Below, in pieces: positions 41,266 through 49,533 of a stretch of DNA of 64,000 nt. The notes beneath the pieces were generated by a model. That model made no database searches. It worked only from the letters and a program-made list of their open reading frames with translations, and was not told the origin of the DNA. A program made the position numbers and the translations under genes. Within the stretch, counting starts at the first letter, position 1, and every line of letters begins with the position of its first letter. Source of the DNA: [Flavobacterium] thermophilum (lineage in GTDB: Bacteria > Bacillota > Bacilli > Bacillales > Anoxybacillaceae); assembly GCA_900450595.1 (NCBI GenBank), contig UGGS01000001.1, positions 2,407,254-2,471,253 on the forward strand, in the 5' to 3' direction.

Positions 41266-41541
41266 TTAGAAAGTCTTCCCGAGTTGGACGCCGCAACTGG
41301 CGATACCGCTGGACGTAAAATGCGCATATCGTTTCACCTCCTCTTTTTTAAAAATAGGATTCTGTCCATCTTGGTTATGAACTCGATCCGATTGATGGGC
41401 AATCTGATTTCTTCGGTGATATATTTCATCCATTCATTCATTTACTTCAACATTTTCTTTTCCTAGTCCCTTACATGTTAAATTGCAAATTTTTTCGTTA
41501 GATATTAACGCCAGAACTTCTTTTATTGTCTTATTAGCCAT
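41266..41541 (-). pseudogene. HEPN-domain protein remnant
   Basis: One minus-strand frame reads 'MANKTIKEVLALISNEKICN', 'TCKGLGKENVEVNE', an in-frame TGA at 41434, then 'MDEIYHRRNQIAHQSDRVHN' and 'FKKEEVKRYAHF'. 'RRNQIAHQSD' is the R-x4-H motif of HEPN domains (RiboL-PSP-HEPN style), common in toxins and anti-phage RNases. The TGA most likely replaced a TGG Trp codon. The N-terminal part is missing. Confidence 0.6.
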
Positions 41542-41808
41542 AAAAGTTTTATGACTACAACATACCGAAAGCAGCAGGCATCCGCCAGCTACTTTCACAG
41601 AAAACACGAAAAAGCACAAAGGGGACTTATCGGACAGCCTCTTTTTCGCTGCTTATCTATCCATTTTTTCCAATCATACAACAAAATAGAGATGGCCGTT
41701 TGAAATTTTTTTACTTAATTAGGTAGATTGCTTTGTTTCCTTTTTCCTTGAAACTTCTCTATCATCCACTTTTACCACGTTCATCAGAAAGATATGATGA
41801 TCGACATT

Positions 41809-42435
41809 TTATTTTTTTCCTTTTATCTCATATTCTTCATCAAAAAAAATTTCCCCTAATGAGTCAAGCATGGCCATGCCGTTTACAGATATGGAACCGT
41901 CTGGGCTTAGTCTAACTTCGATTCTATTAGGAATTGTCGATAGTTGATCCCTTAAATGTTCATACCTTGATGTCAGGAAATGATACCTTTGGTTTGACGA
42001 ACCGATCCAAGGGCGGCTTAAATCTATTTTTTCTTTTACAAAAGGGCCATCGATTAATAAATCGGTAACCTTTAAGAGCTCGATTTGCTCCTTGTTATTT
42101 GAAGATACAATATCTTCATATAAGTACCCTGTAAAAGTCATGACCGTTAAACCGATTTCTTTCACCATCGAAGCCAATTTTGCTAAAGGCAAGGCTTGAT
42201 CAAACGGTTCGCCTCCAAGGAACGTAACACCTTCAATACCGTTTTCTCTTTTACTTTTTTCAATTTCTATAAACAACTCTTGAACCGTTTTCTCTTCACC
42301 TTTATTTTTATCCCATGTCCAAGGAACGGCACATCCCTTACAGCGAATCGAACACCCTTGCACCCAAAGGCAAGCCCTTTTCCCTGGACCTTCTACTGTT
42401 GTCAATGGTAAAAAACGATGAATCGTAAGCTTCAT
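41809..42435 (-). CDS. Radical SAM protein (NrdG/PFL-activase-like)
   Basis: The 208-aa protein binds a 4Fe-4S cluster through C-x3-C-x2-C in 'WVQGCSIRCKGCAVPWTWD'. It has 'VTFLGGEPFDQALPLAKLA' (SAM-binding GGEP) and 'TDLLIDGPFVKEK'. This matches the small glycyl-radical-activase/NrdG-like group. However, no glycyl radical enzyme or class III ribonucleotide reductase is adjacent. Its ATG overlaps the stop of the HhH gene (TAATG), so it is the last gene of the AAA+-DUF1257-DUF2997-HhH operon. A substrate inside that system is likely. Confidence 0.88.
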   Translation of the reverse strand: MKLTIHRFLPLTTVEGPGKRACLWVQGCSIRCKGCAVPWTWDKNKGEEKTVQELFIEIEKSKRENGIEGVTFLGGEPFDQALPLAKLASMVKEIGLTVMTFTGYLYEDIVSSNNKEQIELLKVTDLLIDGPFVKEKIDLSRPWIGSSNQRYHFLTSRYEHLRDQLSTIPNRIEVRLSPDGSISVNGMAMLDSLGEIFFDEEYEIKGKK

Positions 42436-43136
42436 TAAAAGTCTACTACCCTTCCTTCATGTTTACCTTGTTTTCGTGCAGCTTCGACTTCAGGAAATTT
42501 AACAAATGGTTTAATCTTTTCAATGACATGCGGCTTTAATTGCAGGGATTCGGCAAAGTGTTCTAAAGATCGAAAACCGCCTTCCTGAGCACGGACAGCA
42601 ACCACTTTTTTAGCCAATAGCCCGCCAATGGCAGGGATTGACGCAATTTCTTCTTCTGTCGCAGTATTAATGTCAATTGGTCTATCGATGGCACGACCTT
42701 CTATATTTACTTTTCCATCTTTCATATCCTCCTTATTTTTCACAGTTTCATCGATTGAAGGACCGTCCAAAGCTTCATACTCTTTTTTAATGGATTTTTT
42801 CAATTGTTCCAGCTCATTCTCTTTCAACGAAACTCTTGCTTCAAGACGCAGCAAATATTCGGCTCTCATTTTAAAAACATGAATAATAGAGACAATCCAA
42901 GCAATAAAATAGATTGCGAAGATAAGGTCATCCAACCAATGCTTTTCATCGATTGCTTCCATCGAAATGACAAACAAGATAAATGGTATGGAATAGAGCA
43001 GCCCCCAAATAAACCACTTTCTTTGTTTTACTCTATAGGCGGCATAAAAAAAAGAAACATAGTTAAAAAATCCAAACGATAGAATCGCCCAAAGCATCCA
43101 AATGGAATTCATGATTTCCCATTTTATCCCTTTATT
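42435..43136 (-). pseudogene. Membrane helix-hairpin-helix (ComEA-like) protein, ISL3-split
   Basis: The N-terminal ~100 residues hold three or four transmembrane helices ('LWAILSFGFFNYVSFFYAAY', 'FIWGLLYSIPFILFVISM'). A short coiled coil follows, then a C-terminal HhH DNA-binding module ('DINTATEEEIASIPAIGGLL', 'SLEHFAESLQLKPHVIEKI') as in ComEA. The original ATG is at 44784, after AAAGGGGAG. An ISL3 element splits the gene at codon 9. Removing it and one 8-bp duplication gives a 239-aa frame starting MRKPITNKGIKWEIMNSIW. Translation from the internal ATG at 43112 (225 aa) might still occur, but its RBS is weak. Confidence 0.85.
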
Positions 43137-43254
43137 GGATCTTCACCACAAGTTGTACTTGATCATTTAAGGTAGGTGTGCATAGAGGGTACAAAAAATG
43201 CGAATTTTCCTGTATGGTAAAGGTGACCAAACCAAACCATGGAGGGAAATTCGC

Positions 43255-44430
43255 ATGTACTCTCAGTTTATCAAAGAACTCATCGATTTACCAGATGTTT
43301 TGATTCAAAAGGTGCGAAAAGAAGGGGAACGTTGGATTTTCGAACTTTCTCTACCCGAACAATGCCCGTTATGTCCTGTCTGTTTGAAGCGCACGATCAA
43401 AATGACAGACAAAAAGAAGCAATGGATGCATGGCTATGCTCAGCGAATCGGAATTTTTTGGATCGAACTTCCTGTCGAGCGCAGACGTTGTAGCACGTGT
43501 GGCGTGACGTTCAGCACGTCGTATCCAGCCATCTCTCCTCGAAGTGTGGCGACGGATGCGTTTCAGCGATGGGTCGCGCAATCTTGCATCGGAACATCCA
43601 TTCAGGCGGTGGCTCGTATGCTCAAGCTTCCTTACACGACCGTTGAACGATGGTTTTATACCCATGCCCCTTCCTTCCTATCGAATGACGTCCAACCAAA
43701 GGCGGTTTGTGTCGATGAGTTTGCATTTCGAAAAGGGCACGACTATGGAGTGGCGATCATGGATGCCGAAACGGGAGAAGTGTATGCCATGGAAGCAGGA
43801 AAGAACGAGGAAGCCATTGGGCGTGCATTGGCTCATGTGTCTCGTTCCGTTCAGTATGTCGTGAGTGACTTGGCTCCAGCGATGAAAAAAGCGATTCAAC
43901 GGGTTTGCCCAGAGGCGACACATGTCGTCGACTATTTCCATGTCATTCAGCTGTTTACCGATGCTTTAGAACGTTGTCGCAAATATTTGGGCAAAGGAGG
44001 CAAGAAACACGGAAATGTCCGTTACGTTTGCCGTTTATTGAGCCAATGTCCAGAGAAATTGACGGAGGAAGAACGTCAAATCATACGAGAATGGTGTAAT
44101 GAAAGCGATTACTTAAAGTCTGTTTACCAATCGCTCCAACATGTTCGCTATGTGTTCAAAAGCAAAGATGAGCAACAGGCGAAACGACGCTTGGAGGCTT
44201 GGATTCATCGGTATTTGTTTTGTCCTTGTTCCGCTGTTCGTGCCATCGCAAAATCACTCGTCAAACGAACAGACGAAATTATATCGTGCATTTTATCCCA
44301 TTATTCGAATGGGAAGATGGAGGGAACGAATAACAAGATCAAGCTGATGAAACGTCGGGGATACGGATACCGAAATATCCAGCGTTTTGCACTGCGGGTT
44401 CGGCTAGAAACAGCTAACATACTTTCATGA
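43255..44430 (+). CDS. ISL3 family transposase
   Basis: The 391-aa protein starts at 43255 (MYSQFIKEL, GGAGGG 8 nt upstream). It has the N-terminal zinc finger ('CPLCPVC', 'CSTCG'), an HTH ('AVARMLKLPYTTVERWF') and the DDE core ('AVCVDEFAFRKGHDYGV', 'YVVSDLAPAMKKAI', 'KMEGTNNKIKLMKRRGYGYR'). It is intact. Confidence 0.92.
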   Translation: MYSQFIKELIDLPDVLIQKVRKEGERWIFELSLPEQCPLCPVCLKRTIKMTDKKKQWMHGYAQRIGIFWIELPVERRRCSTCGVTFSTSYPAISPRSVATDAFQRWVAQSCIGTSIQAVARMLKLPYTTVERWFYTHAPSFLSNDVQPKAVCVDEFAFRKGHDYGVAIMDAETGEVYAMEAGKNEEAIGRALAHVSRSVQYVVSDLAPAMKKAIQRVCPEATHVVDYFHVIQLFTDALERCRKYLGKGGKKHGNVRYVCRLLSQCPEKLTEEERQIIREWCNESDYLKSVYQSLQHVRYVFKSKDEQQAKRRLEAWIHRYLFCPCSAVRAIAKSLVKRTDEIISCILSHYSNGKMEGTNNKIKLMKRRGYGYRNIQRFALRVRLETANILS

Positions 44431-44461
44431 CAGGTGCAAGTACATCTTTTGGTGATGAACC

Positions 44462-44758
44462 AACAAGAAAACAAGCCGAAACTCGTTTGGCACAATGGTT
44501 TGATCGCCACCTCTTTAGTGAATGTGCGGCTGTGCGAAAGTATTACCAAGGCGCTGCTCGCTCGAAAAGAGGCGGTGCTTTCTTGCATCGTTTTTCCTTA
44601 TTCCAATGACCCAATGGAAGGAATCAACAACAAAATCAAGTTGATCAAAAGGCGGTGATATGGATACCGAAATATCCAACGCTTTGCTTTGCGTGTGCGT
44701 TTAGAGACTGCTATCATATGTTAACGTAAAAATCAAGTACATCTTTTGGTGATGAACC
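44462..44758 (+). pseudogene. C-terminal fragment of a second ISL3 transposase
   Basis: This fragment encodes the last ~90 residues of an ISL3 transposase ('LVWHNGLIATSLVNVRLCES', 'SNDPMEGINNKIKLIKRR'), with a TGA just before 'YGYRNIQRFALRVRLETA' and the ISL3 right repeat at its end. Confidence 0.85.
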
Positions 44759-44788
44759 CCTTTATTTGTAATCGGCTTGCGCATTCTC

Positions 44789-45001
44789 TCACTCCCCTTT
44801 AATCATTTGCCATTGTGTCTCATTCATTACAACATTTGTTTCAAAGTACTCATGTGTAAATTCAGAATCGATCGTTTCAGCTTCGAGCAATTCCTCTAAT
44901 ATTTGAATATACTCAAGACATTGCTTACCCTTCATCCCTGATGTCTCAGCAAAAATTTTCCCGTCCTCTGTGATTTTGATAATAATTTTTTTCTCTTCCA
45001 T
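44789..45001 (-). CDS. DUF2997 family protein
   Basis: A 70-aa protein (MEEKKIIIKITEDGKIFAET... QMIKGE) with the beta-strand start 'IIIKITEDGKIFAETSGMKGKQCLEYI' typical of DUF2997. Its RBS (AAGGTGG) overlaps the stop of the DUF1257 gene and its own stop is 4 nt before the HhH start, so it is tightly coupled in the operon. DUF2997 proteins usually accompany DUF1257 and Ycf46-like ATPases; the function is unknown. Confidence 0.85.
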   Translation of the reverse strand: MEEKKIIIKITEDGKIFAETSGMKGKQCLEYIQILEELLEAETIDSEFTHEYFETNVVMNETQWQMIKGE

Positions 45002-45011
45002 TTGGACCACC

Positions 45012-45473
45012 TTACGAATTTACTTTTAGAGTCAGCATAATCGTTCGATCTCCCTGTATTTCTTCTGACTCCAAAATAAAGCCTTTTTCTTTTGCTCTCT
45101 CGATGACCTTTCTGTATGTTTCTTGTTGAAGGACATATTTATATTCACTTGTAAGATTTTCAATAAAATTTGCAGCATCCTCCAACTTTACATCTTCATC
45201 AAAAACGGCTTCAAAAACACCATCGTTATTTTTTTGGAAAAGGATTTTTGTTTTTGCTATTTCTGTTTCGTAGTTGTCTTTTGTCAATACGTTTACATTG
45301 CATCCATATTGCTCCAATGCCTTTTGCAGCAAACTCTCATCCTTCATAATGGTCGTTACTTTGAACGTATGGTCCATTTCCCCTGTCTTTTCAAGCATTG
45401 CACTTACAGATTGTGTAATAGCGATTCCAATAGGAATTAACACTAATTCAATACTCACATTTCTCACCTTCAA
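45012..45473 (-). CDS. DUF1257 (Ycf35-like) protein
   Basis: The 153-aa protein matches DUF1257, related to plastid/cyanobacterial Ycf35. It has a hydrophobic N-terminus ('VSIELVLIPIGIAITQSVSAM') and a predicted alpha/beta domain with 'ESLLQKALEQYGCNVNV' and 'KYVLQQETYRKVIERAKEKGF'. It starts 8 nt after the AAA+ gene and is followed immediately by DUF2997. In other bacteria DUF1257 and Ycf46-like AAA+ genes also occur together. Role unknown. Confidence 0.85.
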   Translation of the reverse strand: MKVRNVSIELVLIPIGIAITQSVSAMLEKTGEMDHTFKVTTIMKDESLLQKALEQYGCNVNVLTKDNYETEIAKTKILFQKNNDGVFEAVFDEDVKLEDAANFIENLTSEYKYVLQQETYRKVIERAKEKGFILESEEIQGDRTIMLTLKVNS

Positions 45474-45481
45474 ATTTATTT

Positions 45482-46912
45482 TTAGAAATCTATCGTTCTT
45501 CCTCCGCGTGATCGGCGTACATCTTCATGATGACTGTTCTGATCACTGGCCACATATTCCTGCAAATCTTCTCGAGGGGTAGCCGTTACAGCCCGGACAT
45601 TGGCCCATTGGCGAATCTGTTGAATTTGCTCAGCCTGTGTAACAGATAGAGGAACCATTTGTTTACACGCTTTTTCAAAATCCTCGAACGTGACACTTCG
45701 ATCTTCGGAAAAAGCTTCAAACAAGCCATCAACAACGACCTGTTCAATTTCTGCTCCGATAAATCCTTCCGTTAAATCAGCTAGTCTGTTTAAATTTTCT
45801 TCTGATACAGTAAAAGAACCTATTACACCCGGATCTTTCAATCGTTTATTTAAATGAACCCGAAAAATTTCAACCCGTTCGCGATGGGTTGGAAGGTCAA
45901 CGAAAAACACTTCATCGAAACGCCCCTTTCGCAAAAACTCTGGCGGCAAACTGGAAATATTATTAGCCGTAGCAATGACAAACACAGGCTTCGTTTTTTC
46001 CTGCATCCACGTTAAAAAGTGTCCAAAAATTCGTGATGCCGTACCGCTGTCGCCATTAGAATGTAACCCGCTAAAACCTTTTTCAATTTCATCAATCCAA
46101 AGAATGGAAGGGGCAATTGCTTCAGCCGTTTTGATGGCTTTTCGCATGTTTTCTTCACTACTACCGACGATTCCGCTGAAAATTTTCCCAATATCCAACC
46201 GTAATAATGGAAGCTGCCACATTGCACTAATCGCTTTACTAATTAAACTTTTTCCACACCCAGGAACTCCTGTAATCAATACTCCTTTTGGAGAAGGAAG
46301 TCCATATTTTTGGGCAGATTCCAGCCACGATTTGTTCCGTTTCTTAAGCCATCTTTTTAAATTCTCTAATCCGCCCACGTCATCCATATTTAAATGGCTA
46401 TGTACAAACTCTAAAATTCCTGTTTTTTTAATAATTTGCTCTTTTTCTTCTAAAATCACTTCCACATCATTGATATCAAGCCTGCCGTCCTCTACCATCG
46501 CCCGAGCAAAAGCATTTTCTGCTTCCGAAAGGGTCAAGCCTAACGCTGCTTTCGCTAATTTTTCTTTTTCGTTCTCTTTTAAATCAATGGTAATTCGTCC
46601 GCTTTGCTTATTGACATCAATCATTTCCTCTAAAATGTGCATGATCTCTTCGAAAGTAGGGAGCTCAAAATCGATAATGGTAATATCCTTTTGAAGATCA
46701 GTTGGAAGCAGAAGGATCGGTGAAACAAAAATGACATTTTTTGGATATGCACTTTGCTTAATGCTTATAGTCATATCCCTTAATTTCCTGATTATTTGAA
46801 AATCCGGTAATCTCCCCTGATCTCCAAAGTAAATGTGAAAATCTTGAAGGACAAAAATAGCCGGTTCTTCGTAGCTCTCTATAAACTCTAACGCCTTCAT
46901 CGGGTTTTTTGT
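45482..46912 (-). pseudogene. Ycf46-like AAA+ ATPase, main part (MITE-split)
   Basis: The long ORF holds the AAA+ core: Walker A '[20 protein letters not shown]', Walker B '[16 protein letters not shown]', sensor 1 '[20 protein letters not shown]' and the Arg-finger region '[20 protein letters not shown]', plus a lid ('FIGAEIEQVVVDGLFEAF'). The N-terminal 70 codons are at 47097-47306, separated by a 172-bp MITE. Excising the MITE and one ATCATG yields a continuous 548-aa frame ('KQFHD|TKNPMKALEF'). The remaining ORF could be translated from an internal ATG at 46900, giving an N-truncated protein. Confidence 0.9.
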
Positions 46913-46918
46913 ATCATG

Positions 46919-47090
46919 ACCTGAATCCGTGACAGAAGTGTATCAAAAATGCTGGGAAACCCAATCGTGTCGAGACTTCGACTCCATTTCGAATGTTCAC
47001 CTATTAGGTGAAGAACCCCGAGTGCAATATTTTGTTGATTGATCCAGTTTTCTTGGCAGCTTTGAACGCGTCTTTATCACGGATTCAGGT
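46919..47090. mobile_element. 172-bp MITE (copy 2) in the AAA+ gene
   Basis: Ends are ACCTGAATCCGTGA and its inverse TCACGGATTCAGGT; the target duplication ATCATG is at 46913-46918 and 47091-47096. It is the inverted counterpart of the element at 40639-40808. Confidence 0.9.
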
Positions 47091-47096
47091 ATCATG

Positions 47097-47306
47097 AAAC
47101 TGCTTATCGTTATTTGCCAGCCCTGTTGTTAACTTCCACGTGATGACTTCCCTAGGCGTTTTAATCAATGAAAGATCAGAAGCAATAGAGCGAATTAATG
47201 AAAGAACTCTTTCTTCTTCCCACGTAGAAATATAAAGAAATGGGAAACGGGCTCGTAGTAAATTGGCAATCGTTTTTTTCGTATTTGCTTTTTGACAGTT
47301 TGCCAA
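47097..47306 (-). pseudogene. Ycf46-like AAA+ ATPase, N-terminal part
   Basis: From a TTG start at 47306 (AGGGGAGG 5 nt upstream) the frame reads 'KTIANLLRARFPFLYISTWE' and 'EERVLSLIRSIASDLSLIKT', the N-terminal region of Ycf46-like ATPases. It ends at the MITE. Confidence 0.85.
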
Positions 47307-47397
47307 TGAAACCTCCCCTTTCAATATACAAAAATATCACTAATATTACTATTTTACTGGTTCATCACCATAACTTGGGGTTGTTAATATAAAAATA

Positions 47398-47550
47398 GGT
47401 TCATCACCAAAAGATGTACTTGACTTTTAAAGACAAACATGATAGCAATGTTGCTCAAAGAGATGTGTGGTATAAAAAGGAAAAATGCTGTTTTGATTTT
47501 CTTTATCATAATCGTCTTTCTTTGTCAAGTACACTTTGTGGTGAAGAGCC
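47398..47550. mobile_element. ISL3-like non-autonomous element (153 bp)
   Basis: Ends GGTTCATCACCAAAAGATGT... and (inverted) GGCTCTTCACCACAAAGTGT... match the two ends of the ISL3 element at 43137-44758. The interior has no transposase. A further GGTTCATCACCA at 47359 may be another ISL3 end. Confidence 0.65.
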
Positions 47551-47728
47551 AATTTTTTGTGATGAGGCGACAAAGGGCGCCCGGGCGGCGGTCGGTGTAT
47601 TCAATGACGGCTTTGCGACCGATGACTTTTTTCACATGTTTCAATCACTTCGTTGACAGAATAGCCTAAGCTGTTGCATAGGTTATAAATGGCTTTTTTC
47701 GACAAGTAACAGGCAACCATACAAGTAA
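47551..47728 (-). other. Unassigned coding relic
   Basis: The minus strand reads 'ACYLSKKAIYNLCNSLGYSV' and 'NEVIETCEKSHRSQS' then a stop, without a start or RBS. It looks like a piece of a lost gene or transposase that I cannot identify. Confidence 0.35.
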
Positions 47729-48241
47729 TCAGGATTCTACTGTTTGAGATTGTTTGCTCTTGGAATCGGAATCGTCAATATATTTCGAAATAAATAACAG
47801 GCCAAAAAAAGACACACAAAAGCCAAGATAATAACTTACTGCCGCTTTAAAAAATAAAAGTTTATATAAGTATACAGGGAGTGCTATTAACATTGCTAAC
47901 ATTGCTATTACGATACTTACTGGGATTAACAAAATCCTCAATATGATATTTATAAAAATACTCACTTTGAGAAGTGAAATAAAGTCATCTAATGAGGTAT
48001 ACAGATCCCAGCCACCCACAAACAACATTTTAAACACCTTACCTAACAAGGCTAATCCATTGTTTAATCCATCAGTAAAATTAAGGTTGTCTTTAATTAT
48101 AACATGCTCAGAGTCTTTAAAATAATATGTTTTCCATAATATTGTATAGCTTTTGTCAGTGGCTTCGGAAATATGAAAATCTGTGAAAAACATTCCGTAG
48201 ATTATTACTAAAGAAATTAAAATGGAAATAAATCTTCTCAT
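47729..48241 (-). CDS. Membrane protein of unknown function (170 aa)
   Basis: An N-terminal hydrophobic segment ('RRFISILISLVIIYGMFF') is followed by an extracytoplasmic ~80-residue region, then two or three transmembrane helices ('ISLLKVSIFINIILRILLIP', 'VSYYLGFCVSFFGLLFI') and a charged tail. GGGAGGATG is about 13 nt upstream. It is AT-rich like the AAA+ operon downstream and shares its direction, so it may belong to that module. No family was recognised. Confidence 0.65.
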   Translation of the reverse strand: MRRFISILISLVIIYGMFFTDFHISEATDKSYTILWKTYYFKDSEHVIIKDNLNFTDGLNNGLALLGKVFKMLFVGGWDLYTSLDDFISLLKVSIFINIILRILLIPVSIVIAMLAMLIALPVYLYKLLFFKAAVSYYLGFCVSFFGLLFISKYIDDSDSKSKQSQTVES

Positions 48242-48249
48242 CCAGTATA

Positions 48250-48600
48250 AACATCCTCCCTCTAGAAATGTTGATGTATCAAGGCTTTTCGGCCTCTCAG
48301 GGGTGCCGAAAAAATATTTTTCGACAAAATCCCTTACATCCTTTTTCAGTTTTGTGGATATCTTACAGACCTAGGGTGCGCTTCACAGTCACGACTGAGT
48401 ACATTTTCCTGTTACGGAGGAAACGTATTCGATGCATCCTTGGATCTCTGCATCGCTGATGAGGAAAAACCCCCCATGTCTCCCGTCATCTTCACACCAA
48501 TATTCCCCCGTTCGGTCTCGTCATCAGGCAAAGACCGGCTCAGTTCGGGTCTTAAGGTCGAATGGGTCGTATTACGCTAGCTGCCCCGGTGTCATCCTAT
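48250..48600. other. Non-coding stretch next to the IS110 relic
   Basis: No supported ORF. The right half may be the 3' non-coding end of the decayed IS110 element; the left half contains a GGCTTTTCGGCC hairpin near 48280. Nothing else is assignable. Confidence 0.35.
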
Positions 48601-48609
48601 TGTCAAGCG

Positions 48610-49533
48610 TCTCTTCTTTTCACGGGGGAAGGCACTAGGCCGCCCGATGTCGAACTTGGGGCAGGATGTCCTGCACCATTCGCTCTGCGTCAAACGTCCG
48701 TTGCTTTGTGCGGATCGTAAACAGCACCTTTAACAACTTGCCGCATAGCACCAAAAATTGACTACCTCTTCGACAGTGGGATTACCGCCCGGGTCGTGTC
48801 ATACTCATGCAATGCGCGAAACGCCTCATTGTGGTGAACCAGGGAATCATCACCCAAAACAGTATGGAGCACAGCCGTTTTCGTCCCCGTTTCGAGACCT
48901 GTTTTTGTCCTTTGTGCTGACCGGAGGAGTGATCTTTGAGCGTTAGGTCCGCTAGTTTGATCAACTGTCGCGAATTCCAGTAATGGGCAAAACTTCCGAT
49001 CTCAGCTAACAAGTCAACAATGGCGGCATCGCCTAAACCGACTACGGTTTTCATCCACTGGTATTCCATCGTTGTCTGCACGATGGCAGTTAGCCCGCCA
49101 TCCAGGACAGCGATTTCTCCCTCTCATTGACGATAACGACGGTCAAGCGTGACGATCTCAAAACGGGCCATCTGCGTTCGCTCCGTCACGTCAACGGAAT
49201 ATCTAATCACTTTCAAGAATTTCTGGACTTTCGGCTTCTGCGACGATACCAGCCCTTTGCTTTGCCAGTACACCTCGACCAACTCCTCGACTGCCCGGCC
49301 ACCGATGTCAGCTGAAAAAGAAAAAACAAGAGACAATCGCAACAGCTTGTCCATTTGGCAACATGAACGGTGGTTGTCTTATAACCGTCTTTCTGTCCCC
49401 GTCTCCCTTGCCGTCTCTTTTGCACCTCTAGCGAACGTCGGCCACGGGTGAATACGACTCCGGGAATGCCGTACGCCGCTCCATGAGATGGTGATGTACG
49501 ATTTCTATGAAACTTTTGATGTCCCCTCTCCAT
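48610..49533 (-). pseudogene. Decayed IS110-family transposase
   Basis: Fragments in different frames follow the order of an IS110 protein: 49124-49354 ('GRAVEELVEVYWQSKGLV'), 48782-49081 ('VVGLGDAAIVDLLAEIGSF', 'RQLIKLADLTLKDHSSGQHK', 'KRGRKRLCSILFWVM') and 48640-48760 ('LCGKLLKVLFTIRTKQRTFD'). Several frameshifts and stops are present. It is a different subgroup from the intact IS110 at 24629-25849. Confidence 0.75.

Larger units (their letters stand above)
43137..44758 (+). mobile_element. ISL3-family element plus partial second copy
   Basis: The outer ends are GGATCTTCACCACAAGTTGT (43137) and the inverse of GGTTCATCACCAAAAGATGT (ending 44758). The 8-bp duplication CCTTTATT is at 43129-43136 and 44759-44766. 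Inside, a full copy ends with the same right repeat at 44461. It is followed by the last ~300 bp of a second copy (44462-44758), which encodes 'SNDPMEGINNKIKLIKRR' then a stop. The arrangement suggests recombination between two ISL3 copies. Confidence 0.9.

Noticed and set aside
41241..41327. A 28-codon minus-strand ORF (MRILRPAVSPVAASNSGRLS...) with a perfect GGAGGTG ribosome site and a terminator, looking like a peptide gene
   Set aside because: The GGAGGTG is codons for 'KEEVKRY' of the HEPN relic in another frame and the terminator belongs to that gene, so the peptide signals are coincidental.
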